Assembly (NCBI GenBank): GCA_009701885.1 | Contig: WLJH01000021.1 | Coordinates: forward strand, 1 to 64,000 | Reading direction: 5' to 3' | Source: Actinomycetota bacterium | Lineage (GTDB): Bacteria > Actinomycetota > Actinomycetes > Propionibacteriales > Nocardioidaceae | DNA length: 64,000 nt | In this document: in pieces, positions 60,039-64,000 of the stretch | Layout: each line of letters begins with the position of its first letter | How positions within the stretch are numbered: position 1 is the first letter of the stretch | Notes under the pieces: generated by a model | The model's database searches: none | Seen by the model: the letters and a program-made list of their open reading frames with translations, nothing else | What the model was told of the DNA's origin: nothing | Program-made: the position numbers and the translations under genes

Positions 60039-60716
60039 ATGAGCGTCGAGATCCTGCGCGGAGTGACCCGCTTCACCTCGAGGGGCGAGGGCCGCATGAC
60101 CCGGCACGCCTACTCCTTCGGGGAGCACTACCACCCCGACCGCACCGGCTTCGGGCCGATGGTCTGCCACGACGATCACGTCCTGCGTGCGGGCACCGGC
60201 TTCGACACCCACGGGCACGCCGACCTCGAGATCCTCACCTGGGTCGTCAGCGGGGCCCTGGCCCACCGCGACTCCCTCGGCACCGACACGGTCCTGCACG
60301 CCGGCGACTCGGCACTCCTCTCGGCCGGCTCCGGGGTCGAGCACTCCGAGCACGCCGTCGGCGGCGCCGGGCCCACCCGCTTCGTCCAGGTGTGGCTGCA
60401 GCCCGACGAGCCGCAGTCGACACCGTCGTACGCGCGGGGGACGGAGGTGCCCGCCGACGCCGACGGCCTGGTCGACACCGGCCTGCGCCCCGCCGTGGCC
60501 GGAGCCCGCCTCCTGGTCGCCCGACCCCGCGCCGGCCAGACCCTCACCCTCCCGGCAGCCGCCCGCCTCCACTGCTTCGTGGCCAGAGGAGCCCTCCTCC
60601 GCTCCTCCCTCGCCGAACCCCTCGAGGCCGGCGACGCCTTCTGCTTCGAGGCCGAGCCCGCCCACGACGTCACCGCCGCCGTCGACTCCGAGCTCCTCGT
60701 CCAGCTCCTCCCCTGA
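60039..60716 (+). CDS. pirin-family protein
   Basis: The protein has 225 residues. The cupin metal ligands are in GFDTHGHADLEILTWVVSG and GSGVEHSEHAV, the typical pirin HxH plus E/H pattern. The C-terminal cupin is reduced. Pirins act as quercetinases or redox-sensitive regulators; which applies is unknown. The ATG 60039 has no clear Shine-Dalgarno. The gene ends just before the long hairpin repeat. Confidence 0.87.
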   Translation: MSVEILRGVTRFTSRGEGRMTRHAYSFGEHYHPDRTGFGPMVCHDDHVLRAGTGFDTHGHADLEILTWVVSGALAHRDSLGTDTVLHAGDSALLSAGSGVEHSEHAVGGAGPTRFVQVWLQPDEPQSTPSYARGTEVPADADGLVDTGLRPAVAGARLLVARPRAGQTLTLPAAARLHCFVARGALLRSSLAEPLEAGDAFCFEAEPAHDVTAAVDSELLVQLLP

Positions 60717-60747
60717 CCGACCGCCACCCCGCACGGACCAGACAGGA

Positions 60748-60955
60748 GGTGGGGTGCGCGGCCCGGTGGCCGGACCGGGCGGCGGGTGCGTGGGGACGCG
60801 GTCGGCCGGGGCGCCCCCGGAGGAGCGTGGTTGGGTCTGGCGGGCCGCTCGTGAGGGACGAACGAGCGGCCTGGTAGCGACGAAGGGGGCGTCCCGGCCG
60901 ACCGCGGCGCCACGCGCCCCTCACCGGGGGCGGCCACCGGGCCGCGCACCCCACC
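60748..60955. repeat. 208-bp structured repeat (MITE-like), copy 2 with 24-bp perfect ends
   Basis: The ends (60748-60771 and 60932-60955) are a perfect 24-bp inverted repeat. Inside lies the element shared with 54982-55130, with arms rich in CGGTCGGCCGGG and an inner hairpin GGCCGCTCG/CGAGCGGCC (60843-60851 and 60863-60871, 11-nt loop). It lies between the convergent pirin and lipid kinase genes. No transposase is encoded. Confidence 0.88.
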
Positions 60956-60969
60956 GACCCACCCAGAAC

Positions 60970-61875
60970 TCAGCCCAGGACCCGCAGCACCCCCGGCACG
61001 ACCTCCACCACGGCCGGCTCCGCACCCAGCCCCGGCAGGACCCCGAGCGGCTCGCCGTCCCCGCCGACGGGGAGCGGCCGCGCGCCGTCGGCGGCGATCT
61101 CGACCCGGGTGCCGCGCAGGACGTGCACCTCGGGCAGGTCGACGTGCGAGCCGTCGTAGATCTTGGGGAAGCTCCTCACGAGCGCGGTCCGCGAGGCGGC
61201 CTCGACGACGACGACGTCGAGCTGCCCGTCCTCGACCGACGCGCCGGGGGCGATCTTCATGCCCTTGCCGTAGTAGGCGGAGTTGGCGAGGGCGACGGTG
61301 GCGGCGGCGTACTCGGCCACCTCGCCGTCGACGGCGACCCGGAAGCGGCCCGGGGAGTAGGTGAGGATCGCGCGCAGGGCGGCGAGGGGGTACTGCGCCT
61401 TGATCGGGGTCCAGCGCATGCCGTCGACGATCTCGGCGGTGCGGGCGTCGATGCCGGAGTAGACCGAGCCTGCGACCAGCCGCGGCGGCTGGTCGGGGAG
61501 GGTCCAGCGCAGCAGGTCGACGGGGCGCTCGGGTGCCTCGAGGAGGACCTGCGCGATGGCGGGGGGCTCGCTCGAGAGCCCGAGCATCCGGGCGAAGTCG
61601 TTGCCGCGGCCCGCGGGCAGCAGCCCGAGGACCCCGCCGGCCTCGGCGACGGCACCGGCCAGGTGGGAAACCATCCCGTCGCCGCCGACGCAGACCACCA
61701 CGTCGCCGCGCTCGACGGCCGCGCGGACCAGGTCGTCGGTGGCGCGGGGGCCCGGGGAGTAGGTGACGTCGACGCTCGCGCCGGCCTCGCGCAGCAGGCG
61801 GGCGACCGGCACGACCGCACCCGGGGCGGCACCGCCGCCGGAGGCCGGGTTGACCAGGAACGTGAAGGACCTCAC
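60970..61875 (-). CDS. diacylglycerol kinase-family lipid kinase
   Basis: The protein has 301 residues. The catalytic-domain motifs VVVCVGGDGMVSHLAGAVA and LGLLPAGRGNDFARMLG are the DGK signature, and the N-terminal FTFLVNPASGGG opens the fold. It phosphorylates diacylglycerol or a related lipid alcohol with ATP. The GTG start overlaps the AGPS-like gene by 4 nt. The order tetR, AGPS-like gene, DGK gene matches Rv2250c-Rv2251-Rv2252 of Mycobacterium tuberculosis as I recall it, where Rv2252 is a diacylglycerol kinase. Confidence 0.9.
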   Translation of the reverse strand: MRSFTFLVNPASGGGAAPGAVVPVARLLREAGASVDVTYSPGPRATDDLVRAAVERGDVVVCVGGDGMVSHLAGAVAEAGGVLGLLPAGRGNDFARMLGLSSEPPAIAQVLLEAPERPVDLLRWTLPDQPPRLVAGSVYSGIDARTAEIVDGMRWTPIKAQYPLAALRAILTYSPGRFRVAVDGEVAEYAAATVALANSAYYGKGMKIAPGASVEDGQLDVVVVEAASRTALVRSFPKIYDGSHVDLPEVHVLRGTRVEIAADGARPLPVGGDGEPLGVLPGLGAEPAVVEVVPGVLRVLG

Positions 61876-63476
61876 GGGACGAGCACCCCCGGGTTGAGGA
61901 CCCCGGTGGGGTCGAGGTCGGCCTTGACCGCCCGGAGCACCGAGACACCCAGGTCGCCGATCTCCGCGCCGAGCCACGGCTTGTGGTCGGTGCCGACGGC
62001 GTGGTGGTGGGTGATCGTGGCGCCGGCCGCGACGATCGCGTCGTTGGCGGCGGCCTTGGCGGCGAGCCACTGCTCGAGCGGCCGCTCGCCCTGGGCGGTC
62101 GCGACGGTGAAGTAGAGCGAGCACCCGGTCTCGTAGACGTGGCTGACGTGGCACAGCACCAGCGCCCCGTCGAGGTGGGACTCGAGCGCGTGCTTGACCC
62201 CGGCGTACAACGCCTCGGCGTTGGACCAGAAGGTCGCGGTCTCGAGGGTCTCGACGAGGACGCCGACGTCGAGGAGGGAGTCGCGGAGGTACGGCGCGTC
62301 GAACCGCCCGTGCGCCCAGGACTCGCCCGGGCCCTCGCCCTGCGGCCGACCACCCAGGGCGGTGAGCGCCTCGGTGACCGCGGCCCGACGGGCCTCGACC
62401 TGGGCGGCGGTGCCCTCGTGGCCGACGATCATGAGGCAGGCGCCCTGTTCGTCCGTCTCGCCACCGATCGCGTCGGGGCGGGCGAGGTTGATCGCGGTCT
62501 CGGACTCGTCGGAGAGCCGGAGCACGGTCGGGAGCAGGCCGGACTGCGCGAGGTGGCGCATCGCGTCGCGGCCCTCGGCGAAGGAGCCCCAGCGCCAGCC
62601 CTCGTAGACCTTGACCTCGGGCAGGCGCCGCACGCGCACGGTGACGGCGGTGATGACGCCGAAGGCGCCCTCGGAGCCGAGGACCAGCTGGCGCAGGTCG
62701 GGGCCCGCGGCGTTGGCCGGCGAGGAGCCGAGCACCCACTCCCCGCGCGGGGTGGCCACGCGCAGCCCGACGACCATCGCGTCGAAGCGGCCGTAGCCGG
62801 CGCTGGACTGCCCGCTGGAGCGGGTGGCCGCGAAGCCACCGATCGAGGCGAACTGGAAGGACTGCGGGTAGTGACCGAGCACCAGGCCGCGCTCGGCCAG
62901 CAGCGCCTCGGCCTCGGGGCCGCGCAGGCCCGGCTCGAGGGTGGCGGTCATCGACACCTCGTCGACGTCGAGCAGCCGCTTCATCCGGACCAGGTCGAGG
63001 GAGACCAGGCCGGCGTACCCCTCGCGTCGCGCGGCGAGCCCGCCGGTCACGCAGGTGCCGCCGCCGAAGGGGACGACCGCCAGGTGGTGCTCGACCGCGA
63101 CGGCCAGCACGGCCGCGACGTCGTCGTGACCGCCGGGGCGGACCACGACGTCCGGGGCGTCGGTGAGGTCGCCGGCCCGGGCCCGCAGCAGGTCGGGCGT
63201 GGACTTCCCGCGGGTCCGCAGCCGGCGTACGTCGTCGTCGAGCAGCACGTGCTCCGACCCGACGGCCGCGCGCAGCGCCTCGAGCGCTGCGCCACCGATG
63301 CCGGGAGCGGGCAGCGGGGCGGCCTCGACCGCGGGCGTCGGCCTCAGCCCGAAGGCCATCTCGACCAGGCCGCGGGCGCTGTCGGGCAGGTCGGTCGCCG
63401 CATCGGGGGCGCCCCAGCGCTGGGGGTGCATCTCGCCCAGGCCGCCGGCCGGAGCAGGGGGTGTCTGCGTGCTCAT
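61872..63476 (-). CDS. FAD-binding oxidoreductase of the alkyl-DHAP synthase family
   Basis: The protein has 534 residues. VPFGGGTCVTGGL (FAD pyrophosphate loop), YPQSFQFASIGGFAATRSSG and LVLGSEGAFGVITAVTVRV mark the FAD-linked oxidase fold, and HHHAVGTDHKPWLG near the C-terminus is the His-rich motif of alkyl-dihydroxyacetonephosphate synthases. Together with the lipid kinase it suggests ether-lipid or lipid alcohol metabolism, but the reaction is unproven. It diverges from a tetR gene across a 17-bp palindrome that fills the entire gap. Confidence 0.87.
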   Translation of the reverse strand: MSTQTPPAPAGGLGEMHPQRWGAPDAATDLPDSARGLVEMAFGLRPTPAVEAAPLPAPGIGGAALEALRAAVGSEHVLLDDDVRRLRTRGKSTPDLLRARAGDLTDAPDVVVRPGGHDDVAAVLAVAVEHHLAVVPFGGGTCVTGGLAARREGYAGLVSLDLVRMKRLLDVDEVSMTATLEPGLRGPEAEALLAERGLVLGHYPQSFQFASIGGFAATRSSGQSSAGYGRFDAMVVGLRVATPRGEWVLGSSPANAAGPDLRQLVLGSEGAFGVITAVTVRVRRLPEVKVYEGWRWGSFAEGRDAMRHLAQSGLLPTVLRLSDESETAINLARPDAIGGETDEQGACLMIVGHEGTAAQVEARRAAVTEALTALGGRPQGEGPGESWAHGRFDAPYLRDSLLDVGVLVETLETATFWSNAEALYAGVKHALESHLDGALVLCHVSHVYETGCSLYFTVATAQGERPLEQWLAAKAAANDAIVAAGATITHHHAVGTDHKPWLGAEIGDLGVSVLRAVKADLDPTGVLNPGVLVP

Positions 63477-63493
63477 GTGTTACAGTGTGACAC
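63477..63493. promoter_or_regulatory. 17-bp palindrome filling the gap between two divergent ATGs
   Basis: GTGTTACAGTGTGACAC (8-1-8 inverted repeat, one mismatch) is exactly the sequence between the ATG of the AGPS-like gene and the ATG of the TetR gene. TACAGT within it (63481-63486) would be a -10 box for a leaderless tetR mRNA. A TetR dimer bound here would cover both starts. Confidence 0.7.
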
Positions 63494-64000
63494 ATGACGT
63501 CACTTCGTCACAACGAGGAATCGAGAACTCCCTCGGACGCCTACCTCGACGCCGCCCGCGACTGCATCCTCGACGTCGGCTGGCGGCGTACGACGCTGAC
63601 CGAGGTCGCGCGCCGGGCCGGTGTGTCCCGAATGACGATCTACCGCACCTGGGCCGACATGCCCACGCTGCTCGCCGACCTCATGACGCGCGAGTGGACC
63701 GGGTTGGTGGCCGCGACCGTCGGCACCTCGACCGCGAGCGACCCGCTGGAGCGTCTGGTGGACGACGTCGTCACCACGATCGCCGCCCTGCGGGAGAACG
63801 AGCTCTTCGTGCGGATCGTCGAGCTCGACCCCGAGCTGGTGCTGCCCTACCTGCTGAGCCGGCGCGGCCGGTCGCAGCAGCTGATCATCGACCTGCTCGG
63901 CGCCCGCCTGCGCGAGGCGCAGGCCGCCGGCAGCGTGCGCGACGGCGACCCGGTCGCGATGGCGCGCGGCATGGTCCTCGCCGCCCACGGCTTCGTGCTC
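63494..64000 (+). CDS. TetR-family regulator, cut by the right edge
   Basis: The first 169 codons are inside the window and no stop occurs before the edge. The helix-turn-helix is TLTEVARRAGVSRMTIYRTW, with DAYLDAARDCILDVGWRRTT before it. The rest is a helical ligand domain (LVDDVVTTIAALRENELFVR). It is the divergent partner of the flavoprotein/lipid kinase genes and very likely represses them and itself by binding the 17-bp palindrome. Confidence 0.87.
   Translation, partial: MTSLRHNEESRTPSDAYLDAARDCILDVGWRRTTLTEVARRAGVSRMTIYRTWADMPTLLADLMTREWTGLVAATVGTSTASDPLERLVDDVVTTIAALRENELFVRIVELDPELVLPYLLSRRGRSQQLIIDLLGARLREAQAAGSVRDGDPVAMARGMVLAAHGFVL

Overview
This 64 kb window is very GC-rich chromosomal DNA (GTG and TTG starts, G/C-ending codons, almost no Shine-Dalgarno sequence in front of many genes) and reads as an actinobacterium of the Nocardioidaceae, most likely Nocardioides or a close relative. 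The support is the mix of acyl-CoA dehydrogenases, an AtuA-type carboxylase operon, a Baeyer-Villiger monooxygenase of EthA type, TetR, MerR and PadR regulators, and intergenic hairpin repeats of a kind I associate with Nocardioides. No rRNA, tRNA, CRISPR array, replication origin or prophage was recognised.

Left end (1-9.3 kb): a lipoprotein and an ArsC/Spx-like protein are followed by a recombination scar. A 316-bp segment (the end of arsC plus part of an ASCH gene) occurs twice as a direct repeat (1219-1534 and 5246-5561). The 3.7 kb between the copies carries a PucR-type regulator, an HSL-type esterase and a beta-lactamase-fold hydrolase, and begins and ends with two pieces of one broken ISL3-family transposase. 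Next come a two-gene deletion scar, a PLDc_N membrane protein, a tyrosine phosphatase, a GNAT enzyme and a YihY protein.

9.4-19 kb: eight minus-strand genes run without a gap, each overlapping the next by exactly 4 nt: tetR, a TIGR03084 protein, atuA, acyl-CoA dehydrogenase, SRPBCC, acyl-CoA carboxylase beta and alpha, and acyl-CoA dehydrogenase. The set suggests degradation of a branched or isoprenoid acyl-CoA. 19-23.2 kb: a PadR - 49-residue protein - ABC ATPase - FtsX permease operon with tandem operators. 23.4-29 kb: an SDR, a VanZ/RDD membrane protein, and an operon of acyl-CoA dehydrogenase, SDR, APH-type kinase and histidine phosphatase that resembles the 4-hydroxyacyl-CoA (levulinate) pathway.

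29-36 kb: accessory genes, including an AbiEi/DUF559-like protein, DUF3626, an ABC exporter and an unrecognised 444-residue protein overlapping a beta-propeller lipoprotein. 36-50 kb: beta-oxidation fadB/fadA with a divergent MerR regulator, an epimerase-like protein, a CPBP protease, a DEAD-box helicase, CsbD, the BVMO, a glutamine amidotransferase, alpha-methylacyl-CoA racemase and an amino-acid ABC importer. 50-64 kb: a PadR/dienoyl-CoA reductase pair, HIT, a MalY-type C-S lyase, glycosyltransferase plus sulfotransferase, GH1, a PKD-domain secreted protein, pirin, and a lipid kinase/AGPS-like flavoprotein pair divergent from a TetR gene that runs off the right edge.

Most of the content is lipid and acyl-CoA catabolism. 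The least ordinary signals are the repeat-bounded insert, two families of structured intergenic repeats (one with compensatory base-pair changes), the 444-aa protein/lipoprotein unit, the levulinate-like operon, and several compact palindromic operators.
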